Origin: Prorocentrum cordatum
Lineage: Eukaryota; Sar; Dinophyceae; Prorocentrales; Prorocentraceae
Reading direction: 5' to 3'
NCBI GenBank assembly: GCA_963575745.1
Contig: CAUYUJ010009435.1
Span: 144,001 to 208,000, forward strand
Length of the DNA stretch: 64,000 nucleotides
Part shown: positions 33,650-43,788 of the stretch, piece by piece
How positions within the stretch are numbered: the first letter of the stretch is position 1
Layout: each line of letters begins with the position of its first letter
The notes under the pieces: generated by a model
The model's input: the letters and a program-made list of their open reading frames with translations, nothing else
Told to the model about the DNA's origin: nothing
The model's database searches: none
Made by a program: the position numbers and the translations under genes

Positions 33650-34175
33650 CTGCCCAGGAGGCCTCCAAGACCGTCCAAGGGAGCCTCGAGTCGCCGAACG
33701 ATCGCTCGAAGACGCCCCAGATAGCCTCAAGATGGCGCAAGAGGCTTCCAAGGCGCCCCAAGAGGCCTCCAAGAGGTCTCCCAAGGCGTCTCCCAAGAGG
33801 GCCCCCAAAGGCAAACTTCCTGGATGTTCCTTGCGTGTTTGAAGGATTTGGGCCTTCTCGCCTTGTCGGCCGTGCGACGCTCCAAGACGGCCCAAGAGGC
33901 CCCCAACACCACCCCAAAACATCCCAAGAGGCCTCCCAAAGGGCTCCAAGATGGCCTAAGAGCGCCCCAAGACGGCCCAAGAGGCAGAAGGGCCCCAAAT
34001 GGGGCCCCAGAATGGGAACCCGAACCGAACATCCGAGCCTTCCGCCCCAAGGGGCCCCCAGGAGGCCCCAGGAGGCGCCCAAGAGGGCCCGAGACGCCTT
34101 CAAGAGGCCCCCAAGAGGCCCCAAAACGAAGGCCTCAAAACTGCCTCCGAGAGGCCCCAAGATTCCTCCCACGAG
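33650..34175. repeat. CCCCAAGAGG-type short-period repeat
   Basis: CCCCAAGAGGCCTCCAAGAG and similar at 10-12 bp. A non-repetitive insert at 33800-33880 resembles the interior of the 889-bp element (TTTGGGCCTTCTCGCCTTGT versus TTTTGGAGCTTCCACCTTTT), so this may be a distant relative. Confidence 0.7.
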
Positions 34176-35946
34176 ATTCCAACGAACATCCATTAAGCTT
34201 GTATACCACAACCCAGGCACGGTGGCGGGACTTGCCGTAGGCAGCTGGATATCAAACCAAACGGCGCAAAACTTGATATACTGTCGTGGTATACTGCCGA
34301 AGGTTTCTGGTATGATGCCAAGTGCCGTTCGGCATGGTCCGCTGGCGTAAAGTAACTATGCAAACGCGAGTTTGGTATCATACCAAACACGCGTGGTACA
34401 ATTCAACTTTTCTCGGTAGCTTCCCCAAACTATTCCAGCACGATTCCAGCACATTCCAGTACGATTCAAGTGTTCCCAGCATGGTACCAAGTTATCCTGG
34501 CACGTTGCCGAACGTCACTTGGGAGGGTATCTAGGAGCCCCGTGGCTTGGCAATGCGATGCGGCGGATGACGCGCGCGCTGCCAAACTAAAAGTATACGA
34601 TATGCCTTGGTTGTGATTGGAAGCGACAGCGGGGGAGGTAAATCTCCTTCTGACTTGGAGCAGGGACCGGTGGGGAAGTGAGGTGCACTGAGGTGTGCTG
34701 GGCTGGCATGAGCGGGATGTTTACCGGCAGACGTGTTACCCACAAACCGTTTCTTTTTGTTTTGGAGAGGGGCGCGGGGAGAGGGGGGAGGGGGGGGCGT
34801 TCTCTCTCCAACCTGGGTGCGGCATTCCACCCTCTCCATCGGTGTGGCAGCTGGGCCCAACAAGCAAGATACCAACGTCGCAAACTATCGCCGCCAGCGC
34901 CGCCAACACAAGGCCGACGAACGCGTACCCTGCTGGAGCAGCAAGGATGCGATTGGGCACAAGGAAAGCGAATTGGGCTGTCATCGGAATTACGTTGGAG
35001 AAGGATGCTTACATCTGAACGCAGCTGCGCAAGAGAACCCCCGGAATAGCAACACGCATGTACCAATGTTGTGCGACTGACGTGTCACGCAGGAGGACGA
35101 AGAGGACAAGTACGACGAGGACGAGGAGGATGGGGTTCAGAGAGAGAGAGAGAACTTGAGAACAACGCAGAGGACATGGGCAGTCGACCGTCCAACTGCT
35201 ACATAGGGTTCAAACCAACATGCAAGTTGCGGCTCCAACGCAAAGCGGCTCGTAAACGCACGCGCTCCGTCTGTACAGTAGCACCCATTGTCGCTCTCGT
35301 CGTCCACCAGCTCCTGCGCGGGGACACGTTGCGGTGGGACCAGCTCAGGGGGGAAACATCGACTTGGAATCCAGCGATGCATGGCAGACAGATCGCCGCG
35401 CCGAATGCCGCGGCGGAACACGACGCATCGACGAGGCGAACGGCACACCAGCACCCGCGTATCACGACGGTGTTGGCCGTGCCAAGGCGGTCGGATGCAA
35501 TACCCCCCCCCCCGGCCTGTGAGACGCTTGCTGCCGTGACCAAAAGCAATATGCGGAAGTACAGGCCCCGAGCACAATCAGGGCCATGGCCCGCGCCAGG
35601 CAATCAAGTCAGAAGCTGAGCACCCAGCAGGCACCAACAGGCACCAAGGTTAAGACCCCATCCCCACCACACTTCTCAGTCACGAAAGCGATCACGAAGT
35701 TCTCCCCCCAGCAATTCGCAAGCGCCCATCGCGAACCCTTGGTCGCGACCGGCGAACACGGCACCGAGAGCCATCACAACCACCAACCTTTCCAATGAAA
35801 CATGTGCGGACCAACATAAGGTCCCGAGTCGATTCAGATACTCAACGACGCCAATGTGCACGCAGACACCACGGGTGCTGTTAAGAGGTGTGGTCCAAGG
35901 GCGCGATGACAAGAACCTGCTACGGGCTTTCATAGCTGGAATAAAT
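34176..35946. other. No complete gene recognised
   Basis: Contains TTGGTATCATACCAAAC-like palindromic words (34310-34395). A minus-strand segment at 35268-35323 is described separately. Confidence 0.4.
35268..35323 (-). pseudogene. Exon-sized fragment: ELVDDESDNGCYCTD
   Basis: After a CCCGCGCAG acceptor-like sequence the minus strand encodes ELVDDESDNGCYCTD. From memory this resembles a Cys/Asp motif that follows the EF-hand/GFEG module in some dinoflagellate proteins; no other copy is visible here to confirm it. No partner exon was found nearby. Confidence 0.2.
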
Positions 35947-35949
35947 AAT

Positions 35950-36827
35950 TCGCCGGCCCAACGGGCCAGAGGCGTGCTAAGATCTCCGGTAACTGGTTAA
36001 CAATTTTCTAGTTCGCGCGCGCGGGGCGGCCCCTGGGGGTCCCCGGACGAAAAGTACCCCGACCAGGTCCCGGCCGGTCCCCGGCCGGGTCCCGGCCGGG
36101 TCCCGGCCGGGTCCCGGCCGGGTCCCGGCCGGGTCCCCCCGAGCGCTCCATGAGCGCACCAACAGGGCTCCGAGACGTCCCCGAGAGCCCCAAGAAAGGC
36201 CAAGAGGCCCCCAAGAGGCCCCCAAGATGGTACACGAGGGGTCCGACATGCCACAAGATCGCTCCAAGACGCCCAAGATAGCCCCCAGACGCCCCAAGAG
36301 GCCTCCAAGAGCACTCCCAATAGGGCCCCCGGAGGCAAAAATCATTGTTTTTCCATAGGTTTTTGAGAGATTTTGGAGCTTCCACCTTTTCGGCTTCCCG
36401 ACGCCCCAAGACGGCCCAAGAGGCCCCCAAGATCGCCCCAAGAGGGCCCAAGAGGCACCCAAGAGGGCCCCAAGATGGCCCAAGAGGGCTCGAAGACGGC
36501 CCAAGAAGCCTCCAAAACGGTCCAAGAGGGCCCCAAGAACGCCCCCAAAGGGGCCCCAGAGAGGGAACACGAAACAACATTTCGAGCCCTCGGCCCTAAG
36601 AAGCCCCTACGAGGCCCCTAAGAGGCCCCAAGAGGCCCCCACGGGGCCCTCAGGAGGCCCCCAAGAGTCCCCCAAGCGGCCCCAGGAGGCCCCCCAAATG
36701 CCCCCCCGAGCGCCCCAGGAGTCCCCCAAGCGGCCCCAGGAACCCCCAAAGCGCCGCATTGACACCAGGCCCTCGGGCAAACGGCAGACATGAGACTGTA
36801 TGGGCCGGCGGAATGAGCGAAGCGATT
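35950..36827 (-). mobile_element. 878-bp non-coding element, copy 2 (inverted)
   Basis: Reverse-complement twin of 24275-25163, with one fewer 11-bp GGGGACCGGCC unit. The length difference is exactly 11 bp, and overlapping translations in three frames agree on both sides of that site. Flanking sequences are unrelated to those of copy 1. AAT occurs immediately on both sides (35947-35949 and 36828-36830). Confidence 0.7.
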
Positions 36828-36829
36828 AA

Positions 36830-39309
36830 TATTTCCCAACGCCATGGGCCCAGAAAGGCATGAATGAGAAAGGATGCTCCTTGCATGGCCCTGGGCCCTG
36901 AATGGCAGGAACGTGTTGCTCCTACTCTTCCCGCACCATGTATCCTGCTCCCTCTCCTCCTGTTCCTCCTCTTCCTCCTCTTCCTCCTCCTCCCTCGTCT
37001 CTCCACTCATCATCCAACCATCATCACCACACCACCACTATCATCATCACCCTCTTCATCATCATCTGTATCACCATCTCACGCCCTCCTCCGCCCCCTC
37101 TGCCCTCCTTCTCCTGCTCCTCCATCGCCCCCCATTCATCCCTCCTCCCTCCTCTCCTCGCCCCCCTCCTCGTCGTCGTCCTTGTCGTCTGATCTCTGCT
37201 TCTCCATGCCTCCCTCATCCGTATCCTGTCTGCTGCACCTCCTGCTCCTGATGCTCCTCCTGCCACCCCATGTACGTCCTCGTCCTGCGCGCCCCCTCCC
37301 CCGCCTAGCCCCTGCCTGCCTCTGCCCTGCCCCAATCCCACCATGCCCCTTAGCTCACCCACTCCCCCTCCCCCCCACCCTTCCTCCCCCATGCGTGCCC
37401 GATCGTACCCTTGTCGAAGAGCTGGCACGAGCCCCTAGACCCTGAGTGCCAGGGTAACGTCCTGTACCTTCCTGTCATCGCTCTTCCTCCCCCCTCTCCT
37501 CTGAGGATGGGCCTGGATGAGCAGAATGCGCATCGGCAGCGCTTCGGACAGAGTCTGGGGGACAATTGCTGGCCACTTTGTCTCGCTGTCCCACAGCTTC
37601 CCGCGATGCGAAAGTAGGCCCCCATAAGTACCCCGTCCCCTCCATCTGTCCACTCCTTCCCCGAGGCCCCAGCCAAGGTAATGCGTAAACCAGTCGCGCA
37701 GAAGCGGCGCAATCGCACGACACCTCCCCCCAGAAGACCCCAGTAGCTGGTATCAAACTCCTCCTGCGCAGTCGCACCCTTTAACTCTGCGATAATCCCT
37801 CTGATGACGTTCACAGCGACGCTGCTCCGCGTGCCCCCAACCAGCCCGCGCACCCACTCCCCGCAGGCGTTCCGCGAATACATCGAGGTTGATCCCCTCG
37901 TTGGGGCCTCTTCCATTGCTGCATGCAAGCACGAGGACGAATGGCAGGCATGTCGTGCGGCCGTCAAGGCAATTTCCTCTACACTCGCCGATCTGTGCAT
38001 CTCCCCGCCCCTCACTAGCAGAACCCCCGCCTGCTCCCACCTCCACCTCTGCTGCGAAATCTCTGAGCGATGACTGCGAAGAGCCCTACTGGATAATAGT
38101 GGAGCAATCAACGGTCAACACGTACGAGCAAAAAGGAGAAGGTAACGAGCAATCACACCCGGCCATGGGGGTCGAGGACTCGAAGGTGCGGCGCGGCGAA
38201 ACTGCCGAACACTTCGGGGGGGCAGTCCGACGCCGCTGGCTTGCGAGGAAGGGCTTGCGGGCGTGATGGGACAAGGGCGGGGTGGGAGGCCGTCGCGGTT
38301 GGGCCAGAGCTGCGTGTCGGCTAGAATGCGTTATCCGTGGAGAGCAGGCCCCACAGTGGCGTCAAGGAAGAAACTCTGAACAACAACGTGTCTCTGCATC
38401 CCTCGGATATAGGCGTGGCATCCGAGCCATACTATATGCCTCCTTTCAAAACTAACATGTGAAGATGCAGTTGGCAGACGGCACGTTCCAAAGAAGCCGG
38501 AGTATCTAGAGGCCCTCGTCTCTGCAGCCCGTGTGGAATATTAGGATATCTGAGAAATCGTGGAAACTCTGGAACCCATCATTATTGCAACAGGTAGCAG
38601 GACAGGTCGTAACCGTGAAGACTTGAAACACTATCAACGGAGCCTTCCGATCAACAAAGAAAAACTCATCACCACGTGATGCAAGTGAAATGGTCACTCG
38701 CGTGCTACCAGCGCGCGCGCGGCAAGGCCAAAGGGGGGCCCTCGAGTCAGTACAGCTATCGGGAAGAGGGGCCTCGCATAGGGGCCCAAAAGGGGGGACG
38801 GGTCGAGGAGATCATCGAAGACACATTCCGGAACATGTGCAAATACAGAAGAACCTTTACACTGGCCACGAGTACCGCGGGGCCTCGAGCGGTCTCCTGT
38901 GGATGGCTCAAGGGGCACTCCCAAACAGCTCAAACTGACCTATCTGGCAAATTCCTGAAACACGCCTCAGATACAGTCGAGGCGTTGACCTAAGGAACCC
39001 TAAATAAGGAACGAGGCCCCTATTTTCCAAAAGTTGAACTTCGATTTCGCATCGAAAACCTAAGAAGAAAATCCAAGGCAAGCTGCGCAACACTTAAGGA
39101 ACACGGAGCCCCTCCCCAACGAAAAGGGTTCCTTCTTCATGGCTCCGACTGTAATGGGAGCAAGCGGTTCAAAGAATTGTGGGACGCACGATTCAAAACT
39201 GATTTTGCCTCGCCGGCCTGGTTGCCCCCGCACCAGGGAAGGGGGGGAGCAGGCCGACGGAGGGCGGACAATCCCGGGCTGTCTGGGGGAGCAAGAGATG
39301 CTTTGACCT
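36830..39309. other. No recognised gene
   Basis: Includes pyrimidine-rich and CATCAC-rich stretches (36960-37190). A 253-codon minus-strand frame at 37350-38111 has mixed composition (for example FDTSYWGLLGGGVVRLRRFC) but shares no domain I know and has competing frames. Confidence 0.3.
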
Positions 39310-39438
39310 CCTCCTCATCAGCCTCCTCCTCCTCGTCCTCCCACTCCCCCCTCCCTCTCCTCCAACTCCTCCTCCTCCTTCTCCTCCTCCTTCTCCCGCT
39401 CCCCCCCCCTCTCCTCCTCCTCCTCATCCTCCTCCTCC
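39310..39438. repeat. CCT triplet array, left of the LTR element
   Basis: Imperfect CTCCTC array ending CCTCC at the LTR boundary. It resumes at 50190 on the other side of the element, so the retrotransposon split one array. Confidence 0.85.
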
Positions 39439-39613
39439 TGCAAAACCCCGAGGAGGGTTCTGCACGGGAGCCTGGTAACAATGATGATGATAGGTCACCT
39501 TTATACTCCCGCACGGCGAAGAAAGTCTCGGTAGCTTCAGCCGTTAAACACTTGAGCCAAAGGCAACAGGGTTACTATTCCTCCCCAGTCACCTGAACGC
39601 TTGCATGTTAACA
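39439..39613 (-). repeat. 3' LTR (175 bp)
   Basis: Plus-strand reading begins TGCAAAACCCCGAGGAGG and ends GCATGTTAACA. Differs from the other LTR at four positions and has no indels. Confidence 0.95.
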
Positions 39614-39624
39614 CCCCCCCTCGG
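39614..39624 (-). other. Polypurine tract
   Basis: On the element's strand CCGAGGGGGGG directly precedes the 3' LTR, the expected plus-strand primer site. Confidence 0.75.
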
Positions 39625-40145
39625 ACGCCAGTCCGTACTGGATGACGGGGAGGTGTCTTTAAACGCAGAGACAGGTTAAACCAAGCAACATGCTGCACAC
39701 AAATCGTTATAATGCCGAATTCGAAAGATCTCGTGACAACGTTTACGAGCACCACGTTTCTCAGACATGCAACATGAGCTCAAGTGAACGTTCTTGCGGT
39801 TGCAAGTTTAAACGTAGCATCCAAAGCTTACACGGCAGGCTAGCATTTATATGATTTTGATTGCTTTCGCTCTTTATTCGCCAATACCTGCGGTAACTAC
39901 AAAAGATGCACATGCACACAGATTCAGCTCAACAAGCCACTGCAACACGATTGTTAAGCCGAGTTAAGAGGGGAGATGAGGGAGAGCGTAAAAAAAACAG
40001 CATGCCGGTCACTGGTCGCCGTTTACGAGCGGCGCGGGCGCCTCACTGACGGGGCGCGTGCGCCCCTGGACCTCGGTAACCCACGATGCCCCACACTAGC
40101 CGCTGTGTAGGACGACACCCTGTTAAGGGCCAGCGTCGGGCTGTA
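39625..40145 (-). other. 3' untranslated part of the LTR element
   Basis: About 520 bp between ORF5 and the polypurine tract with no open frame of note. An A-run lies near 39990. Confidence 0.6.
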
Positions 40146-40775
40146 CTAGTCGGTGTCCAGGTGCGCGTTAATCCGCTCCTCGTCATCGAGCCAGCACCCC
40201 TCGTCAAAGCTCTTGATGGACCCGTCAACAATGTTGTGGTAAGTGCCGATGGCCCTCCAGTAACTGGCGTGGGGGGCCTTCAACAGAGGTTTACCACCTG
40301 GATTGTTGCGGAGGTGCTCCTCGACCGCAGCGCCGGTAAACGGGTTCACAGTCCAGGTCGGATCGGTAAGCCAGTTGGGGAAGTCGTCGCACGGTAACCA
40401 TCCAAACCAGCAGAGCTTCTCACGATGGTCGCTTTTACGCTCGGTGATATGATCAGCAGGCCAATTGTCACGGTAAAGTGCCCTCATGGACCCCTGATCG
40501 TTAAGAGCGACATCTAGGATGGTCTGGTGCCAGTAGACTGGAGGCCTGTTGATGCTGCCCTTTAACTCCTCGGCGCTCCTGACCTCGAGGTCCTCGATGA
40601 AGTAGTTGCGGTAATGCACCTGGAGCCCGTTCATGTAACGGCAATAGAGCTTGGCCAGGTCAGGCGTCGCAAACCGAATTACGGTAACTCCAGTCGAGAT
40701 GTAACCGTGCGGCCCATAAGTGTCTTCCACCAGATGCTTAACAGAGACCACAGTGGGGTTGCCGTGGGGCAGCAT
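40146..40775 (-). CDS. Retrotransposon accessory ORF5
   Basis: Encodes 209 residues from a genuine ATG, 25 nt after the ORF4 stop and in a different frame. I recognise no family. Residues ~8-52 have an RRM-like pattern: a strand TVVSVKHL, then TGVTVIRF, a helix PDLAKLYCRYMNGL and a strand YFIEDLEV. The rest is rich in Trp, His and Asp (for example KLCWFGWLPCDDFPNWLTDP). There are no membrane segments, signal peptide or zinc fingers, so it is not an obvious envelope. It has no stop or frameshift although pol is broken. It could be a captured host gene, a nucleic-acid chaperone or a structural protein. How it is expressed is unclear; a spliced or trans-spliced subgenomic RNA is one possibility. 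Confidence 0.65.
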   Translation of the reverse strand: MLPHGNPTVVSVKHLVEDTYGPHGYISTGVTVIRFATPDLAKLYCRYMNGLQVHYRNYFIEDLEVRSAEELKGSINRPPVYWHQTILDVALNDQGSMRALYRDNWPADHITERKSDHREKLCWFGWLPCDDFPNWLTDPTWTVNPFTGAAVEEHLRNNPGGKPLLKAPHASYWRAIGTYHNIVDGSIKSFDEGCWLDDEERINAHLDTD

Positions 40776-40800
40776 CCCTGCCCACGTTAAGAGAAGGCCG

Positions 40801-42477
40801 TTAAAGCTGCTTCTCGTTCATCTCCGGCACCTTGTTGACGTACACCTGCGTGTCTGGGCAACTGTGAACGTCAAACCACGATGAGTGAAGATCGTCAACG
40901 TGGAGTGGTGGCACGTATTCGTCGTCAAACAAGGACTGTGCGTGCCCCACTGCGTCAACCCACTCGTCGTGCTTGGCCAACTCTTTCTCCGTCAACTGAG
41001 ATCTCCAGCTGCTCGGGCCCTTCAACACGGAGTAGCCGATGAAACCGTAAGCATGTTGGCCGTAGATGTCAACGAACACTTCATCGTAGTCGTTAAGCTC
41101 CCGCCCCGCGTTGCCCTGAATGGACCGACCGCCAGGAGTCGTTAATCCCGCCTTCGCCACATGCCCGACGAAGTTGCCCTCAAACCTGCGCCAGTTGTCG
41201 CGCGTCTTCATCGTTAATGCGACTACCTCCCTGGGGTTGGGTTCCGCCTTGTAGTTGACGTCGTGGTCCTCGCTCCTGTCGTTCACCATGGGCATGTGGC
41301 CGTTGACGTGGTACAGTGGGCGGTAAACAGCCCTGGCAATGTTCCGAGAGTATGCCGCAAGCTGGTCGTTCGTGCGGTTAACAGCTTGAGGCTGCGGTGG
41401 CGGGATGTGCTGGACCGATAACTTCTTGGGCTCCGGAGGCGGGGGCTTCATGCCGCTAACGCGGCTCGATGCACTTGACTCGCCAAGGCCCGGAGGAGGC
41501 GGCTTGGGCGCCCTCACGTTCACAACAGGGGCAGGACCTTTTGGTGCTTCGTCACGTTGACTGCTCTGCGCACGATCTTCATCCATCTTCATGCCGATCT
41601 GCAGTAACTCTTCCAATTCCCGTTTACGCTCATGCATGGCCTTGGGTGCTTTCTTGTAAACAGGTTGCGGCGCCGTTGACTGAGGGATCTTATTCGGCGA
41701 CATGGACCGACCGAACCCTCCGGTCTTGGGCGCGGTGCCGGTAAGGTCCTGAGCCGGGGGCGCGCCCGAGGCCGCGGAAGCTCGGGCCAGAGGCTGGCTA
41801 GCCTCGGCCGCCGCGGCGACGGCAGCGGGTGGCGCCTTGGCGATTGCTGCCGTTGGGGGCAGCTCGGGTAACGGCGGAGGCACCTGCGGGATGATGGTAA
41901 CCGAGGAACTGATCGGGTCATTCAAGAACCTCTGTAAACCTTCAAGTCTCTCGGTAACTCCCACCAACATGCGTAGTGCCGCATCCCGTTTGCCCTCGAA
42001 GTCCTGCAGGGGCGTGATGTTCTCGGCAAGGCGTCTGGCGGTGTTCAGGAGGTAACCAATGTTGTCGTTGATGCGCCTGTACTTGGTCGCATTCTCCGCC
42101 GTGTTAACCCCCGAGTCACGATTCTGGATGTTCAGCTCCGTAATCGTCGCCATCAGAGCGTTAATCTCGTCTTGCGCCCTCTTGAAATTCTCGTTGACGT
42201 CGTCACTGGCGTGGATCAACGCATCGTTCTGCCGCGTTAAGTCCTCGATCCTCTGCGCCATGTCATCGGCGGCCCTTTGCACCTCGTCAACGTGTTTGTC
42301 GTAGGCCCCGTGAAAGTTAATCGCCATGTTAGTGAGGGTCACGGTAAACGCGTGGGCAACGTTGACGATGTCGTCAACACGGCGGTTGAGGTTCTCACGC
42401 GTAACCGGTCCATCCCCAGGCGGGCCCTGGTCGACCACGGAGCCGTTGATGGTGAGGTTGACCTGATGAGCCGCCAT
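40801..42477 (-). CDS. Retrotransposon accessory ORF4 (coiled coil)
   Basis: Encodes 558 residues from the ATG at 42477; the in-frame TTG six codons earlier is less likely. Residues ~28-188 are heptad-like and charged (for example KHVDEVQRAADDMAQRIEDL), suggesting a coiled coil. Residues ~199-350 are Pro/Ala/Ser-rich and disordered-looking, with PPPPGLG and PPPPEPKK. Residues ~370-558 form a mixed, probably folded domain with Trp/Tyr-rich segments (DNWRRFEGNFVGHV, DEVFVDIYGQHAYGFIGYSV). No known domain, transmembrane helix or signal peptide is visible. It lies ~90 bp after the RNase H stop on the same strand, in the position where some LTR elements carry an env or extra gene. A self-assembling or RNA-packaging role is possible but unproven. 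Confidence 0.7.
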   Translation of the reverse strand: MAAHQVNLTINGSVVDQGPPGDGPVTRENLNRRVDDIVNVAHAFTVTLTNMAINFHGAYDKHVDEVQRAADDMAQRIEDLTRQNDALIHASDDVNENFKRAQDEINALMATITELNIQNRDSGVNTAENATKYRRINDNIGYLLNTARRLAENITPLQDFEGKRDAALRMLVGVTERLEGLQRFLNDPISSSVTIIPQVPPPLPELPPTAAIAKAPPAAVAAAAEASQPLARASAASGAPPAQDLTGTAPKTGGFGRSMSPNKIPQSTAPQPVYKKAPKAMHERKRELEELLQIGMKMDEDRAQSSQRDEAPKGPAPVVNVRAPKPPPPGLGESSASSRVSGMKPPPPEPKKLSVQHIPPPQPQAVNRTNDQLAAYSRNIARAVYRPLYHVNGHMPMVNDRSEDHDVNYKAEPNPREVVALTMKTRDNWRRFEGNFVGHVAKAGLTTPGGRSIQGNAGRELNDYDEVFVDIYGQHAYGFIGYSVLKGPSSWRSQLTEKELAKHDEWVDAVGHAQSLFDDEYVPPLHVDDLHSSWFDVHSCPDTQVYVNKVPEMNEKQL

Positions 42478-42564
42478 GCTTTCGTTCACGCCCAAGAGTG
42501 AGAGGTAATGGGCGGAGATGGCTTTAATCGAGGCAGCTTGCTTGATAGAAATGAGCTGCGAGTG

Positions 42565-43788
42565 TCAACATTCGGTGGCCGGCGCAAGACCATGCCTGCC
42601 TGTTACTGCACATTGATTCGTGTTTCGTAGGTGTGCGTTCATGCTCTCACGACTGACATACTTGGTTAATGCATCAGCTGTGTTCTCATGTGTTCCTACT
42701 TTCACAATACGGAGTACTCCCTCCTTTACCTTCTGCTGTAACCACAGTTGACACACTTCAATATGTCTCACTTTCCCCAAGCCTCGTCTGCTCGCAATGG
42801 CAATCGCAGCCGTGGCATCACTCTTCAGGGTGATCTCAACTTCCAGGTTAAAATCTCTCAGTACTGCCTGAAGTCCTAGACCAACCGATCCTCCTTTTAC
42901 CAGTCCATAATATTCTGCTTCCCCTGACGATAACGCAATCACACTTTGAGTTGTGCTCCAAGACTTTATAAGATGTTTACCCCACATCACTACTCCTCCA
43001 CTCGTAGACTTCCTAGTTCGCTTACATCCTGCGTAATCCGTGTCAGTCCAAATCGTTAATTCTCGGGGCTGTTCCTGATATTGGTACACATAACTGCTTC
43101 TGCTGTGGTACTTTAAATACTTTCCTAGCTTGACCAGACCTTTCCAAGAACCCATTGTAGGCTTTGACATGGTTCTAGCAAGCTCCTTCACTGAATACTG
43201 TATGTCTGATCTGTCTTGAGCTAAATAATTCACTCTGGCCGTCAATGCCTGATACCTCTTAGTCATGTTGGGCGAAAGTTCTACCTCATCTCCCTCTTCA
43301 ACTGGAATACGCTCACCTAGCACTTCAGTTCTCACTTTTACTCCCTCTAGCTCAAGCTCTTTCACAATTATCTCTGCATGCCTTTGATCCGCCTCATATC
43401 TTAACCCTTCCTCAGTCCATTCGACTATCCTGTTAAGAATCCTGATCGCCTTCATGTCCTCCTTTCCTGGTCCAAGTCGTCCTCTCACTTTTACCTCAAA
43501 CTCCTCCTTTATTTTATTTTCAAACCAATCGAGATCATGGCCACCTCCTAATAGCGCGAAGTCATCCCCATGGACCGTCAACCATAAGGCCCGAATCTCA
43601 TGTTTGAATACGCATGGTGACGCAACTCCACTCTTAAACCCAACCTCGATAGCAAAGTCCATGTAACAGTCTTCCCAGTTGCTCGCCGCGTCCCTTGTTC
43701 CGTACATTGACTTTAATAGTTTTCCGCACATGCCTGGTTCATGATCCTCGTCTGGTAATCTGATAAATATATCTTTCTTTGCCGGAGC
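42565..43788 (-). pseudogene. pol part 4: RT C-terminal half and RNase H
   Basis: In frame with the preceding RT segment but separated from it by one TAG (43789-43791), which falls just after the motif-A segment RAYF. It contains LYGTRD-like MYGTRDAASNWED, the catalytic motif VHGDDFALLG (equivalent of YVDD in Copia elements), and a Copia-type RNase H with TDTDYAG, SGEAEYYG, SDATAAI and HENTADALTK supplying the acidic and His residues. The protein would synthesise element cDNA and remove its RNA template. Apart from the upstream breaks this part appears intact and ends naturally. Confidence 0.88.

Noticed and set aside
33038-33949. 303-codon minus-strand frame
   Set aside because: Half is CCCCAAGAGG repeat; the other half competes with a plus-strand frame and has no known motif.
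37350-38111. 253-codon minus-strand frame with locally protein-like composition
   Set aside because: Neighbouring frames look equally plausible and no family could be named; left as unassigned.
38907-38915. TGGCTCAAG, a 9-base match to the end of the spliced leader
   Set aside because: Too short; such a match is expected by chance in 64 kb and no reading frame follows.
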